A stretch of DNA of 64,000 nucleotides from Trichomonas vaginalis G3 (Eukaryota; Parabasalia; Trichomonadida; Trichomonadidae), in contig NC_067208.1 of the NCBI RefSeq assembly GCF_026262505.1, forward strand, positions 8,751,962 to 8,815,961. Reading direction: 5' to 3'. Below the pieces are notes generated by a model. That model did no database searches and was not told where the DNA came from. It saw nothing but the letters and a program-made list of their open reading frames with translations. This document shows positions 41,818-54,365 of this stretch, in pieces. The position numbers and the translations under genes are program-made. Within the stretch, counting starts at the first letter, position 1; every line of letters starts with the position of its first letter.

Positions 41818-42237
41818 ATGGACGTATTTGAGTATCTCTTCGAATTGAAGCAAAACAAAGTTTACACACACAAACAATACAAGTTCATTGATAGAATAGT
41901 TCTTTATACAAACAATGGAAAATGTTATAGAATAGCAGTCTTTGCTGAACCAAAATATTTTCATAAAGCAAAGAAAGTTGGTATAACTGAGATGGTGAAA
42001 GTTCTTGAAGCAGACAAAAATATAACAACAAAACTGACCGATATTTCTAAAGGAAAGTTTTTAATACAATATTATATCAAAACTGGCGTACTGTCAATAT
42101 TTGACGGAGAGAAGTCAGTTCAAGAACAACTTACTGACCTGCTGCCAAAATCTGCTCGATGGAAGCTGTCGTTATACCAATCTGAGGAGCCCCAGCAGGT
42201 TTCATCGAACGAATCTTCAAAAGAGCATCTTCCGTGA
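41818..42237 (+). CDS. Polinton part: 139-residue protein
   Basis: MDVFEYLFELKQNKVYTHKQ..., alpha/beta; leader TTTTACTTAGAATAAAAAG matches the style of 26329. Unknown function. It may be altered at its 3' end; cannot be judged without relatives. Confidence 0.4.
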   Translation: MDVFEYLFELKQNKVYTHKQYKFIDRIVLYTNNGKCYRIAVFAEPKYFHKAKKVGITEMVKVLEADKNITTKLTDISKGKFLIQYYIKTGVLSIFDGEKSVQEQLTDLLPKSARWKLSLYQSEEPQQVSSNESSKEHLP

Positions 42238-42270
42238 AAAGTGCTATTGGTTTTGTAAACTTCTTTGCTT

Positions 42271-43735
42271 TCAATTCATTGGACCGTCTCTGTCACCAGT
42301 ATATTGTATTTGAACTGTACCAACAGTTGAAATACCACCCATAAAGTCTTCTGAGTCAGCAAATGGAATGCCAAGCCAAAAGTTTGAACGGTCTCCATTT
42401 GTATATTGAGTGTTTTGAGCTCCTGTATGGGTCCATACTTTCACATATGGCATAATAGAACTTTGCATTTCAGGGTTAATGGTTGTTGTGAAGTTGTTGT
42501 TAAAGTTCATAGCATCTAATGTCAAGTTGTATGACCTCATATCCTCAACTGTAGAATATTCTTCTCTTGGATAGTATTTGCCATCTATGTTTATATGATA
42601 TTTAATACCGGGGTTGTAGAAACAAGAATAGTCATTTATAGTTCGTCTGAACAGTACAAACATAGTATCTGCATGTTTCATTGCAGTTGTTAAGCAATAT
42701 CTGTTCTTGCACCTGGGTCAGCACTTTGGTTTCCAACTTCACCTGCAAAGTCTTTGACAGATATTTGGTGTATAGGGAACATAAGTGGAACTGCAATATA
42801 TTTGGCAGCTAAAGCATTTGAAATATCTGGGTCCAACATATAGACTGCAAGTCTGCTTTCTATTCTCTTGCATTCAAATTTTTCGCATGTGAACTTAACT
42901 GGGTCCCAAGCAGTTCCAGCAGCATTGAAGTAGTAGTTTACTTCAGTGTTGAGGTTTGAGAAACCAAAGTCTAAGTCAACTTTGTCTTTGCAAAATCGGC
43001 GAATGACGTTTGATTTGCTCCCTTTACGTCTGTAAGAGTGAATGGGTCTTGTGTTGGTGCAATGACTAAGTTATTTTTGCTTGGAGTAAGTTCGATAGAA
43101 ATTTTTCCTGCCCAGTTTGGCAAGTATCTTAAAAACCTGAAGATGAGGAAAGATGACAAAGGAACTCTAAGTTTCAATTTTACTTTGGTTACTGCTGCTG
43201 CAGTTTGTCCAGAAAGGTTAACATAAACTCCTGGAACGTTAGGGTCAAGTCTTCTTATTTTCTCAATAGTTGCATACTGGTCTGTTTGTTCTCTAGCTTG
43301 TGGTTGTACTGAGTTTCTCAAAGCGAACCATTCATAGTTTGCCCATGTTACTGTTTGAACTAAGTCAGAGTTAGAATATATCTTATATCCCATGAAAACT
43401 TCTGGAGCATATTGGTATCCGACATAGAAAATTCCATTGCAACCTTTCTTGTCAGACAACTTGGCAGAAGGTTTTATTTCAATGTCTTGTTCCACGTATA
43501 AGAAAGAGTTGTCAATAGAAATTATATGAAACCTGTCGCAAGCAATATCTACTGTTGTTGAAGAACCTTCTCCAAACTCACCTACGTTTCCATAAGAAAC
43601 AGCAGTTGTATATTCGTAAGTTCCAGGAACTATTTCTGACCTTCTAATGGCATTGTCGCATTCGTTATACCATTCGGAAACATTTCCATTCATAGCATCC
43701 AAAACTGTTGGCGTTATATTCTGAGCGGCGTACAT
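42271..43735 (-). pseudogene. Polinton part: major capsid protein (double jelly-roll)
   Basis: Starts MYAAQNITPTVLDAMNGNVS and includes FLYVEQDIEIKPSAKL, VYVNLSGQTAAAVTKVKLKL, FLRYLPNWAGKISIELTPSK and a C-terminal FNNNFTTTINPEMQSS, in line with Polinton double jelly-roll capsid proteins. Largest gene of the right-hand block and close to the penton candidate. Broken, about two breaks. Confidence 0.65.
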
Positions 43736-43767
43736 TTCATATGAGTAAAAATATAGAATAGTTGGAT

Positions 43768-44746
43768 TTATATGTCATAATAGAACCCACGTGGACCAAG
43801 CTTTACTTTCTTCCTGACTGAGTTTTTAACTCTTCTTTTTCCTTCATTGCCCTCTGCTTGAAGTTGTTGCATCTTTGCATTATGTTCATCTAGTATGTTG
43901 CAAATTTCCCATGTCCTTTTTGCCTTTGGGCTCTGGTCGCCCATCTCAGGTAACCTATATCCTAGAAAGAGTTTGTCATAGTCTGTATTTGAGTCTTCGC
44001 GTATTGTTTGCATGACTCTTTCCTGAGTTTCCGGTCAAGCTCTTCAAACAGTGCCTGTCCATATGGAATATGCTCGTTTCCAAATATATGTTTTTGTAGC
44101 CATTCTGGTTTTCTTTCCATGTTACCAACTATATCTTTTGTGAATGGGAAAGCTTTTACCCAATCTTTCAGTCTTGCGTCGTTTATTTCTGTAGTTGGTT
44201 TTATTTTGTCAAGGAACATGTTTTTCAATACTAACATTTCATTTGGTACTGTCCATTTGAGTTTTCTTAAATATTCATCCCTTCTCGGTTCATCGTCTGC
44301 AAAGTAAGTTTTTATGACATTTTGTAAACTTTCGTTTGCAAGGTCATGTACAATAGGTTCTCTTCCTTCTCTCTCCCTAACTTCTTTCTAAACTCTTCAC
44401 CAAATATACCATCTCTATGGTTCTGTGTAGTTCTTTGAGATAAATGTTCTAGAACGTCAGGTGTTATATTTCCATCAGCCATGTTCATTTCATACTGGTC
44501 CAAAATATCTGCATGTTTCATATCTTTCAATGGCATTAAAGCCGCGCTTAAAATACCAGCTATATCTCGTTCACCATTCACTTCCATTGCGTCTACAACT
44601 TCTTGGAATTGTGGTTGTAAGTTTATGAACCACCTATCCGGATTAGCTTTATGACCCCATCTCATTGTAGTTCCATAGTCTGCAGAAACAAAAGTAGGTT
44701 TGTTTCCATTGGTTAGGTTCTGAATGAACTTTAAACAATGTTTCAT
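43768..44746 (-). pseudogene. Polinton part: unidentified helical protein
   Basis: Contains MKHCLKFIQNLTNGNKPTFV, YGTTMRWGHKANPDRWFINL and a C-terminal RRVKNSVRKKVKLGPRGFYY. Charged and largely helical; not recognised. It may be one with the following block. Broken, about two breaks. Confidence 0.4.
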
Positions 44747-44759
44747 TTCTATATGTTTT

Positions 44760-46949
44760 GTTGAAATTTAACCTTTTATTTTCACCGAGTTCATCCGAAG
44801 ATTGAACGTTAAATGCTCGTAAGTAAAAAGGGTTGTTGTATTTGTGTACATTTTTTTCAGTACTTCCATTCTATGCTGAATATTTTCATCTGGTGTTGGA
44901 GTCTTTTGTATGTCGGCAAACATTTTTCGATATTCTTCTACTATGTCAGCCGAATTTTTTTAGACTCTTGGAAATATTCCATATTCTCCGCATACTCTTG
45001 TTGAGGGTCAAGATTTTTCGGCTGTTCCAAATCTTCATCTAGTTCTGTGAAGTTAGTTTCCAAAGGAGTGACTTGTTCGTTTCCTTCAGGCTCTTCTAGC
45101 TGTTGTTGCTGAACTATTTCTTCCATGTCTGGTTGTATCTGAACTATTCTTCCTGTGGAGTTTCTTGTACCTCATCTGCTGGCATTTCATATATTCCGAG
45201 ACCGTTTTAACAATTTCCCTATCTACGTCATCCGCATTCATAAGCTTTTGTTCTTTCGTTCCGTCTCTATTTTTTACGCGTTTCATGACGAAAGTTGAAT
45301 TGTCATTTAGCTCTGACATCAAATATCTCGGTAAATTCATCCATGTCATTTGGATGATATGCTATTAAATCATATCCCTTAGCGAGCTTGTATTTTCCAG
45401 GTTTGAGATTATATCCGTTTTGGTGCTGAGCCATAAAGCTAAATAGGTTCGGGTCAGTATTTCCATCCTTGAACTTTCCAATAGCTTCTTTATATCTGTC
45501 ACTAAAGTCAACAGTATCTGGGAAACCACACTCTTCTTTAAGCATTTTTAAGAATTCTTGGTTTCCTTGTTCTCTACTTCTTTTATGTCCTTGCTCTGTT
45601 TGTGGTTGTTGTTGTGCAGGGTTTTGAACTGTTGGTTGTGGAGGTGGTTGTTGTGCAGGGTTTTGAACTGTTGGTTGTTGTGTTGGTTTTGGTGCATGCC
45701 TGTGTCTGTGTCCATGTGACGATGTAAATGTTTTAGGTAGTCCTGGTGCAGGTGCTTCTCTTGGAGGGTTTGGTGGTATATAAGTTCCACCAGCTGGCAC
45801 ATATGTTCCATCTGCAGCGTAATGTCCTACCTGACTTTTCGTTCTTAAGAAAGCATTTACTAGGTCTGTTTTGTCTGTTGTAACTCTTTTTCTTGACTTT
45901 CCACAACAGTTGCTCTAACGGCGTCATAGGCACTTTGAACTGCCTGTCTCGTTGCTGCATCTGTTTTATTTTCGTCATATTTTGTGCTACTTCTTTTAAC
46001 TCTTTGTCGAAACCTTCAGACTTCAGTTTCTTTCCAGATGAGAAGTCGTTCACTTGTTTCACCTTACTATGAAGAGCTTCGAAGGCGTTCTTAAAGTCAG
46101 CATTTGTTAAAGCTTCATTTGAACTATCTTCATCCGCTTGTATTTTTGTCCTTATTGACCCTATGAGTTGGGCTGCTTTAGCGTTGGCTTGGGCATCTAA
46201 CCAGTCATTGTTAGCTTTTATATATTCTGCGCTTTTCATTGCCTTTTGCATAGCCGCGTCGTTATTTTTACTTTCTTGTGCTAAGTTTTCATACTGTACG
46301 GTTTGGTTTTTGCAACTGTAAAAGTTTTTCTGCCTTTACATTTGCTTCAACTTCTTTTTTATACTCATCGCTATCCATATATGTCTTCAGGGCTTTTTGT
46401 TTTATCTCTTCATCTTTCAGTATTTTATATTGAGTAGTATGGTTTTTCAAATTTATGACATCTTGTTCCATTTTTGCTACTTCTGCTGCTTTTTCTGACA
46501 CTTTTTTCGCATATTCCTTGTACTTAGTTTCTTTCAGTTGTTCTTCTTTTTCTTTTTCTCTACGTTTAACTCATTGAGTTTCTTTGTGTCTGTCATATTC
46601 TAGTTTCTTTTCGTTTTCACTTATTTGCTTCTGTATGTCTATGTTTGACTTTTTGACATCTGTTATTTGATTTTTGAGTGAACTCAAATTCATTGACTTG
46701 AGGGTTATAGCTGTTCCGTCTGCAGCTACCACCATAGCCTGCCATTTTCGCTAAAAGTGCCGCTCTTAAACCTCCACTCTGTGCACCAACAACTCGGTTT
46801 AAAAGCATAGGATTGCTTGACATTTGTTGCAACATAGTGGGGTCATTCAGCATTTGTTGTTGCAACTGTTGTTGTGGTGTCAGTTTTACTATTGGATGTT
46901 TCAATGCTCTCTTCCTCTTACGTATATTCTTACGTAGCTTACGTGGCAT
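44760..46949 (-). pseudogene. Polinton part: long Gln-rich coiled-coil protein(s)
   Basis: Begins next to the right end with a basic head, MPRKLRKNIRKRKRALKHP, then QQQLQQQMLNDPTMLQQM, long Lys/Glu coiled coils, a His/Pro/Gln linker (PTVQNPAQQ repeats) and an acidic end. Perhaps one large structural protein of the virion or core; whether it is one gene or several cannot be told. Broken, about five breaks. Confidence 0.4.
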
Positions 46950-46990
46950 TTTAAGTGAAGTTAAAAAGCGGTTTTATACTAAACATCTTC

Positions 46991-47044
46991 GGGGCTAGAG
47001 GGCACGAAGTGCCTGGAAGCCCCAATGCCTTTTTTTTTTTTTTT
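46991..47044. repeat. Polinton right terminal inverted repeat
   Basis: GGGGCTAGAGGGCACGAAG, then TGGAAGCCCCAATGCC and a T run, inverse of the left end. Confidence 0.85.
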
Positions 47045-47531
47045 TAATAATACATATTATTATATAATTAACATATTCATAATGTTTCACCCTTTCAAAA
47101 ATATAATCCTCCTCCTCTCAAATAAACGTACATACGGGTGGCCTCTTTTTTCAAAAAATTAAAATTTGAAATTTTGGGCTCAAATATTAGAGATTTTTTC
47201 AACCTTCAACGATATATGTTGTCTATATCAGACCTCCTTTCTTTTTGATACTTAACATTGTTCCTAAATCTTAGCCGTTAAGGCTGTTCTGAAAATATTT
47301 TTTTTTCGAAAAAATTCGAAAAAAATTCTTAAAATTCAAAAATCCCTTAATTCCTGAGGATTTTGGAAAAAAGTTTTTACATGAACATGTGTATATTATA
47401 TGAAGTATATTGATAAGGTAAAAATCAAATTTTATTGCATATTCATCGAGAAAATAAACTAACGAATCCCTCAAAATTGAGAGGGTAATCCTCCTCCTCT
47501 CAAATAAACGTACATACGGGTGCACCCTTAA

Positions 47532-48137
47532 GTATATCAATAATGTTTTCTTAGTTTACATATTATTGATATTTGTATCATGCTGAAATGTGAGATCAAT
47601 TCGATTGTATCATCGCTTATCTTGATGTGGTAAATTTTTGTCATTTCAACTATAAATGGAATAATTATAGGTTCAAAACGAACAGTGTAAATGTCGTCGA
47701 ACATTTCAATGCATACGAATTTGAAATCAATATGTGTATCTTCTACAAGGTACTGATCAATGTATGATTTAAATTTTTAGAAAATTATCTCTGTTTTAGT
47801 TTAATAAAATAATATTGCGCGGTGAATTTGTATCTCAAAATTATGTAACTGTATCGGTAACAACTTCAAATGTCTTATTGACAAGATTTGTAAAAAAAAA
47901 TCAAAAATATACTTGAGATCATATAAATGTGCTCTTCTCTTTATAACGTAAGAATTGATCAAAGATAACATGTGTACTACTGATTGATTTTGGAGGATTG
48001 CTATGATTAGAGACGATTTGATTAAATAATTCAATGAAAAATGGACTATTTGATTCATCAATTAGGAGATTCGATTGTTTGTATTCGATTGCACTTCTGC
48101 ATTTGGTGAATTAGTTGTATCGTAAATCAAGGAAAGT
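47532..48137 (-). pseudogene. Decayed 5' part of the ankyrin gene, unit 2
   Basis: Counterpart of 16317-17760 without the 830-bp element. On the minus strand one open piece reads FVCIEMFDDIYTVRFEPIII and continues through the site where unit 1 has the insertion, which proves the insertion came later. LLIDESNSPFFIELFNQ and several stops follow upstream. The 86-codon frame at 47801-48061 is a shadow. Confidence 0.55.
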
Positions 48138-49095
48138 TAATCATCTGCTGTGATACTCTTAAAAAATTAAAAGAACGAATTTTTTTTCTAAATACAATTA
48201 ATGGCATCAGATGATTAGATTACTTTTTTAGAAATCATCAATCAAATTTGGCATATTTTTGAAAGAATATCTAAAGACAAGACACCCAATAAGAGTTTTT
48301 GTGCATACGGTTCTCGGGCGCCTATGTCACATTCACAAAGGACTCCGTCTTTATTAGCAAACTCAGAAGAAATGTTTAACTAAAAGAAAAATTATTTCAT
48401 CAAGACTAATAAATGTTTTAAAAAAGCAAATCACATCATTAACATATCAGTTTTAATTACAAAACTCAACGATACATAACAAATTTCTTCGAAATTTAAA
48501 TTCTCATTAAAAAATTCTTTTGATACAAATTAAATAGCTACATATTCGATTTTCCCATTGATACGAACTTATTGTTTTCATTCAAGATTTACAAGAAATC
48601 AAATACTTATTTCACAACAACAAATATCTATTTTTACTCAAACACGAGCATGTATTTACTAATAAATTCATGTTTTTACATCATTACATTTGACAATACT
48701 ATCAAAACAACCCCAAAATCAAACTAATTTTCGATATTCTTTATTCAGACCAGAGAATTCATATAAATCATCGATTACTCAAATTTAAGTATTCATTTAA
48801 TGTAATAATTGTTAGATATTAGGCGTTTTATATAAAGATTCTCCCTATTTCAAATTTTCAAGCGAATTAAGTCGATATTTCATACATTTTATAATATACA
48901 AATCATGTGTAAGTACAATAGCTTTAATTATTTACAATATTGATCATTTTATTACGAAATCCAAAAATTTAATCAGCAAAATCGATGTTTTTATATAAGA
49001 TTAGAATGATTTACATCATTGTTTCCATGCACTAGCTGTTAAAATGCTGATGACAGCTAAAAGAATCGCAATTTCATAACTTGAATATAAGATTC
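48138..49095. other. Non-coding part of unit 2
   Basis: Match of 17761-18718 with only scattered differences. No gene seen. Confidence 0.5.
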
Positions 49096-49156
49096 AAATG
49101 AATCGGCATTATTTGACATTTACATCATTGAAATGTCAAATAATGCCGATTCATTT
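49096..49156. repeat. Perfect 26-bp-arm hairpin before Pmp-like copy 3
   Basis: Arms 49096-49121 and 49131-49156, 9-nt loop, identical to 18719-18779; ends 5 nt before the ATG at 49162. Confidence 0.9.
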
Positions 49157-49161
49157 TTTTG

Positions 49162-50178
49162 ATGAAAACAATGAAATTCAATCACGATTTTCAGATAACA
49201 GTATCAAAACACACATCAACTATGAATAATTTACACTTTGATCAATCACCTGATGATGTTTGGGAACTCTTTTACAATACTCCACCTAATTCAAAACCAA
49301 TTCAAGGTACAAATGTTACAGCAAGATCAACAAATAATGAATGCTTCTTATATAACTGTATATTCATCACCATTACAACTAATAGTGCCATTTATTTTGA
49401 AACAAACAATAAGTTTCTTAACTCATATTGTTCATTTACTAACTGCAGCAGTAATTCACATGGTGGATCTATATACTTTTCCTGTAATAGTTCCATTGTC
49501 CAATACCGAACATGTGGCTACAAATCAAAAACAAACTCTAAGGACATCATTCATATGTTGAATTAGTTGATAAATCAAATAATAAAAATTATCTTTATGA
49601 AAGTTCTTTTTATTTATGCGGAAATTTAGAAAAATCTTCTACAAATAGTCTTTATTTTGGAAATATTGAAGTTAAATCAATCAACACAAGTTTCTGTAAA
49701 GCTTCTTATTTCTCAGGAATACTTCTAAATCAACCAACAAGTCTAAGTAATGTAACATATTCATCATTTTGTAACACAACATCAAATAATTTAATTTTAT
49801 CATTAGATTATGGTAACTATAGTTTTAATTTTTGTAATGTTTTGAATAATGAACGCAAATATTCTAGATGGAACATTCTGTGCAGGTGGATCAACTGTTC
49901 TTATTGAAAACTGTTCATTTCTTGGAAACACAGGATCAGAAAAAGAAATTTATCAATATGATTCTGGTTCAATTACAGTTAAAGATTCTTTCTGTGACAG
50001 AATAATAGATAAAAAAGGATCAGTTACAACAAATAATGTTCAAAATATATATTCTATTCATAATCTTTCTCACTTTTCATCATATCTGTGTGAAGCAGAG
50101 TTTCCTATTTTAGATAAAAAGCCTATGAGATCTGCTTTTGATTTATATCATCAATTTTCCTTTAGACGAAGGCGTTAA
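49162..50178 (+). pseudogene. Pmp-like beta-helix protein gene, copy 3 (broken)
   Basis: The best kept of the three: from ATG 49162 the frame stays open to 49566 through NNECFLYNCIFITIT, NCSSNSHGGSIYFSCNSS and IVQYRTCGYKSK. Beyond, ESSFYLCGN, INTSFCKASYFSGILL and NCSFLGNTGSEKEI lie in other frames (changes near 49545 and 49860). Repeats are of the GGSIY type, as in Pmp-like trichomonad surface proteins. It has no signal peptide and no membrane anchor. Several differences from copy 2 fall in the coding part, so the two diverged after duplication or were reshuffled. Confidence 0.7.
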
Positions 50179-50259
50179 TATTCATGATTTATGAATTTAT
50201 ATAATCAAAAAATTGTAATTAAAGACCATTATTAACGAAAGCATTCATCAATTGTTTAA

Positions 50260-53200
50260 GGCTCCGGTCCCACCCTCTCAATTTTAAAAGTTTTAATATC
50301 TCCACCAATATGAGTTTTTGATACTTTTATTTTAGTACATAATATCATTATGTAATACACTATAGTATAGTATATTTAAACTGAGTATTACTATTATAGT
50401 TCATCTTATCTGAGAATTCGGTATTTTGACAAATTTCAACTTTGACCGGTAAAACTATTTATAATCAAAAAAGCCCACGACATTTTATAGCATATTAGTG
50501 ATACATTATATTGTTATTAGTAAACTTGATTTACAATCTCTTCTAGATGAGTAATTTGTTTTTTTGAAAAAATCTGACAAATCACTTTTTGACAGAATCT
50601 AGATATTTTTGATTTGTGAAAGTTTTAATAATATGATAAGGTTTATATATGCTATCATAATATAATAAAATCATATAATGTTACATTATCGCTATATATG
50701 TCGAATATTAAAAAATTGTATATTAACATTTTTTGTCATATCTTGATAATAAAGAAAAAACTCTCAGTTCCCCTTCGACAAATTGTTAGAATGCAACTAA
50801 AGTTTATTTTGATATAGTGAGTTTGCTTCTAAAAAAATATATGAAAGAAGAATTAGATTTGCAAGACCCCTATAAAAAACGATTTTTGCGTCGAGAATAA
50901 CTTCATGCACGATTAATTGATATGATAATAAAAATCATATATGATAATTACTTAATATAGGCAACAATATTGTATTAATCACTTTTTGTCAAAACGGTTT
51001 TTCGATAATTGAGTATTCAATTTTCCAAAAATCCATTCAATAATTTGATTTATAATTCAACGTATAAGAAAAAACTCTCAGTTCCCCTTCGACAATTTGT
51101 AAAGAAAATTATATAGTTTCTGTCGACACTATTTGTATATTCTACCTTCTTCGGTATTTCGAAGAATTAGGTTTGCAAATTTGATATTTTTGATGTATTT
51201 TTTCAAATTGAGAGTATTTTTGACGATAGAAGTAGGTGTTTTTTGAATTACAATTTTATATTGATGTGCATGATAAAAATTTGAACTTATATTATGGTGA
51301 CATAGTATAAGTCATAATGTATTAATATACAAAAGATATTATCAAAAAATTCCTTTCCAATATGTATAAACAAATCGATTTTTTAAATTAAATTTAAACC
51401 TTAAACTCAATATATTAAAAAGTGACATTATTTTAATTAGAAGTACAAAAATCCATAGTCATAGAATTATCAAATGATTGAAAATTGTTATAATTGGGCA
51501 CATTTGTAATAAACAGAAATTCATCAAAAGTGACAGCTCTCAATTTTTTGACATTTGTAAATTCTAAATTGAATGAGAAAAATGAAATAATACTAAGCAT
51601 AATACAATATTCTAGATTTAATTATAATTAGGAAAAAGTTAGTTTTGAGAGTACTTTTCATAGGCATATAGAATGAAATCTTCTGAAAAATAATATCACA
51701 TAAACTCATATTATTTTCTAATATATAACTATTTTATATAAAAATCAAATTCAATGATCTTAAAAGCGAAGGATAAACCTCAAAATTTACGAATATAATG
51801 AGTGGGAATATAATGCTTATCTATCATAAAACCATATGAAATATCAATTTTTGCTTTACGCCTAATTTTTCACGACAATTAGCAAAAAATGTTAAATGTT
51901 AACACTCAGTCCATTTGAATATGAAAAATAAAATTGACTTTGATTAAATGTTTTTTTTATCATGCAATTCTTCTTGCGACCAAAGATTTGAATAAAATTT
52001 CAAAAAATAAGATAGCTTAAAAAATAATATACGGTAGTGTTTACTAATAGATGAATAGTATATAAATTCTATTAAAATGGATTTGATCCAAAAAAATATA
52101 AAACCAAAAATAATTGTTATAATTTAAATGAAGAAGTAATTTAAAACGATTTTATTATGATCAAATTTTATATATTTTTTTCGATCAAATCCATTTTAAT
52201 AGAATTTATATACTATTCATCTATTAGTAAACACTACCGTATATTATTTTTTAAGCTATCTTATTTTTTGAAATTTTATTCAAATCTTTGGTCGCAAGAA
52301 GAATTGCATGATAAATAAAAACATTTAATCAAAGTCAATTTTATTTTTCATATTCAAATGGACTGAGTGTTAACATTTAACATTTTTTGCTAATTGTCGT
52401 CAAAAATTAGGCGTAAAGCAAAAATTGATATTTCATATGGTTTTATGATAGATAAGCATTATATTCCCACTCATTATATTCGTAAATTTTGAGGTTTATC
52501 CTTCGCTTTTAAGATCATTGAATTTGATTTTTATATAAAATAGTTATATATTAGAAAATAATATGAGTTTATGTGATATTATTTTTCAGAAGATTTTGTG
52601 TTCTTCTTCAAAATTTTATTTTTTTATTAAAAAGGCTCTTTACAAAATATACATTTACTTTGTTGTAAACAGAAATTCATCAAAAGTGACACCTCAGAAA
52701 AGCTAAAATATTGAATTTTTGGAACTTTTGATAGAGCACGTTTTTAAATATTAATTAAAGTAAATGTATATTTTGTAAAGAGCCTTTTTAATAAAAAAAT
52801 AAAATTTTGAAGAAGAACACAAAATCTTCTGAAAAATAATATCACATAAACTCATAGTATTTTCTAATATATAACTATTTTATATAAAAATCAAATTCAA
52901 TGATCTTAAAAGCGAAGGATAAACCTCAAAATTTACGAATATAATGAGTGGGAATATAATGCTTATCTATCATAAAACCATATGAAATATCAATTTTTGC
53001 TTTACGCCTAATTTTTCACGACAATTAGCAAAAAATGTTAAATGTTAACACTCAGTCCATTTGAATATGAAAAATAAAATTGATATTTCATATGGTTTTA
53101 TGATAGATAAGCATTATATTCCCACTCATTATATTCGTAAATTTTGAGGTTTATCCTTCGCTTTTAAGATCATTGAATTTGATTTTTATATAAAATAGTT

Positions 53201-53799
53201 ATATATTAGAAAATAATATGAGTTTATGTGATATTATTTTTCAGAAGATTTCATTCTATATGCCTATGAAAAGTACTCTCAAAACTAACTTTTTCCTAAT
53301 TATAATTAAATCTAGAATATTGTATTATGCTTAGTATTATTTCATTTTTCTCATTCAATTTAGAATTTACAAATGTCAAAAAATTGAGAGCCGTCACTTT
53401 TGATGAATTTCTGTTTATTACAACTTTAATTAATATTTAAAAACGTGCTCTATCAAAAGTTCCAAAAATTCAATATTTTAGCTTTTCTGAGGTGTCACTT
53501 TTGATGAATTTCTGTTTACAACACATTATACTCATTTATGAATTTACTATACTATATACTTTGCAAATTTAAAAATCCAAATTTTCAATTTTTAAAATAT
53601 CATTATTTATCATACATCAAATAGTAAAGTTAGTACATATCATGTTTAAAACGATAATATAGTCAAATTCGAAAATTTTAAAAATAGATAATATTTAATT
53701 TTTACAAAATATTGGTATATGTGCAATCTATTGGTATATTTTTACTCCTTATTAGACACTCGTCCTAACTATATGCAGTAATCATGCAGGACCGGAGCC
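50260..53799. mobile_element. TTAA-flanked element, family B, copy 2, split by palindromes
   Basis: TTAA-GGCTCCGGTCC at 50256 onward and GGACCGGAGCC-TTAA ending 53803. Equal to 19877-21392 but split by the insertion at 51504-53521. Confidence 0.75.
51504..53521. mobile_element. Nested palindrome (fold-back) cluster, 2,018 bp
   Basis: Absent from unit 1. Flanked by the 5-bp repeat CACAT (51499-51503 and 53522-53526). Outer ends are inverted: TTGTAATAAACAG and CTGTTTACAA, each next to GAAATTCATC/GATGAATTTC and GTGACA/TGTCAC. Inside, long inverted arms meet at about 52130 (arms of roughly 420 bp), about 52700 (arms about 100 bp) and about 53075. Two end types alternate (AGCTCTCAATTTTTT against ACCTCAGAAAAGC), so one fold-back element seems to have entered another. 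No gene. Confidence 0.75.
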
Positions 53800-53803
53800 T
53801 TAA

Positions 53804-54219
53804 TATCAATTGAAATATGAAAAACTTTATATTCAAAAGATGATGCGGCTTGATTTCTCAATTTAATTTTCAAAGAGTTCGTATTTGTTACAGTGAATTT
53901 AAATAATTAGTACTGATATAGTAATGCAATAATATCGGGAACATGGCTCTTAATTTCGAAATAGGTTTTCTTTGTAAGGCATCTAAGTATTAACAAACTG
54001 ATATTTCAATAAAGAGTTCAATATTATAATAGAAATTTGCTATGACAGAAAGAATAAAACTATAGCAAAAAGAATTATTGTTATTTCGATGATATTTTGT
54101 AATATTCTTCGTTTACAAATGATTGGACATTGTATCTTGGGGAGATGTTGGATAATAAATTTAACGATTTCTTATTCAATTCTATTATATCATTGCTATC
54201 TTGAAGTGGAAAATTTTTC
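53804..54219. other. Non-coding part of unit 2
   Basis: Counterpart of 21397-21812. No gene seen. Confidence 0.5.
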
Positions 54220-54223
54220 TTAA

Positions 54224-54343
54224 GAGTGCACTTACACCTGTATTACATGTCCTTCGATTCAGATGTTTAAGGTTAATTTTCAATGACACTTCACGCCATT
54301 TGTCAGAAATTTGAATTAAAGTCAGATACGCGTAAGTGCACCC
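54224..54343. mobile_element. TTAA-flanked 120-bp MITE, family C, copy 2
   Basis: Same as 21817-21936, with TTAA at 54220-54223 and 54344-54347. Confidence 0.8.
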
Positions 54344-54365
54344 TTAAGAACATTTGTCATTACAA

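Larger units (their letters stand above)
23792..47044. mobile_element. Polinton/Maverick element (fossil, broken)
   Basis: A 23.25-kb element between 6-bp target repeats TAATAA (23786-23791 and 47045-47050), the target length known for Mavericks. The ends are inverted repeats of about 50 bp: an A run (T run on the right), then GGYATTGGGGCTTCCAGG and a nested hairpin. Parts: integrase, protein-primed DNA polymerase B, packaging ATPase, major capsid protein and a likely second capsid protein, the hallmark set, plus methyltransferase, SF3 helicase, KilA-N-like, HNH-like, fibre-like and small proteins. No adenain-type protease was recognised. Genes are densely packed on both strands. It is broken: perhaps 15-25 breaks overall, while about half of the parts look whole. 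The clean target repeat and near-identical ends suggest a recent arrival, after the tandem duplication. The exact end is uncertain by a few bases because of the A/T runs. Confidence 0.9.
23228..47527. mobile_element. TTAA-flanked element, family A, copy 3, split by the Polinton
   Basis: The left part (23228-23791) and right part (47045-47527) together equal the 1.04-kb element at 15270. TTAA stands at 23224-23227 and 47528-47531. The Polinton entered at TAATAA in the middle. Confidence 0.8.
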
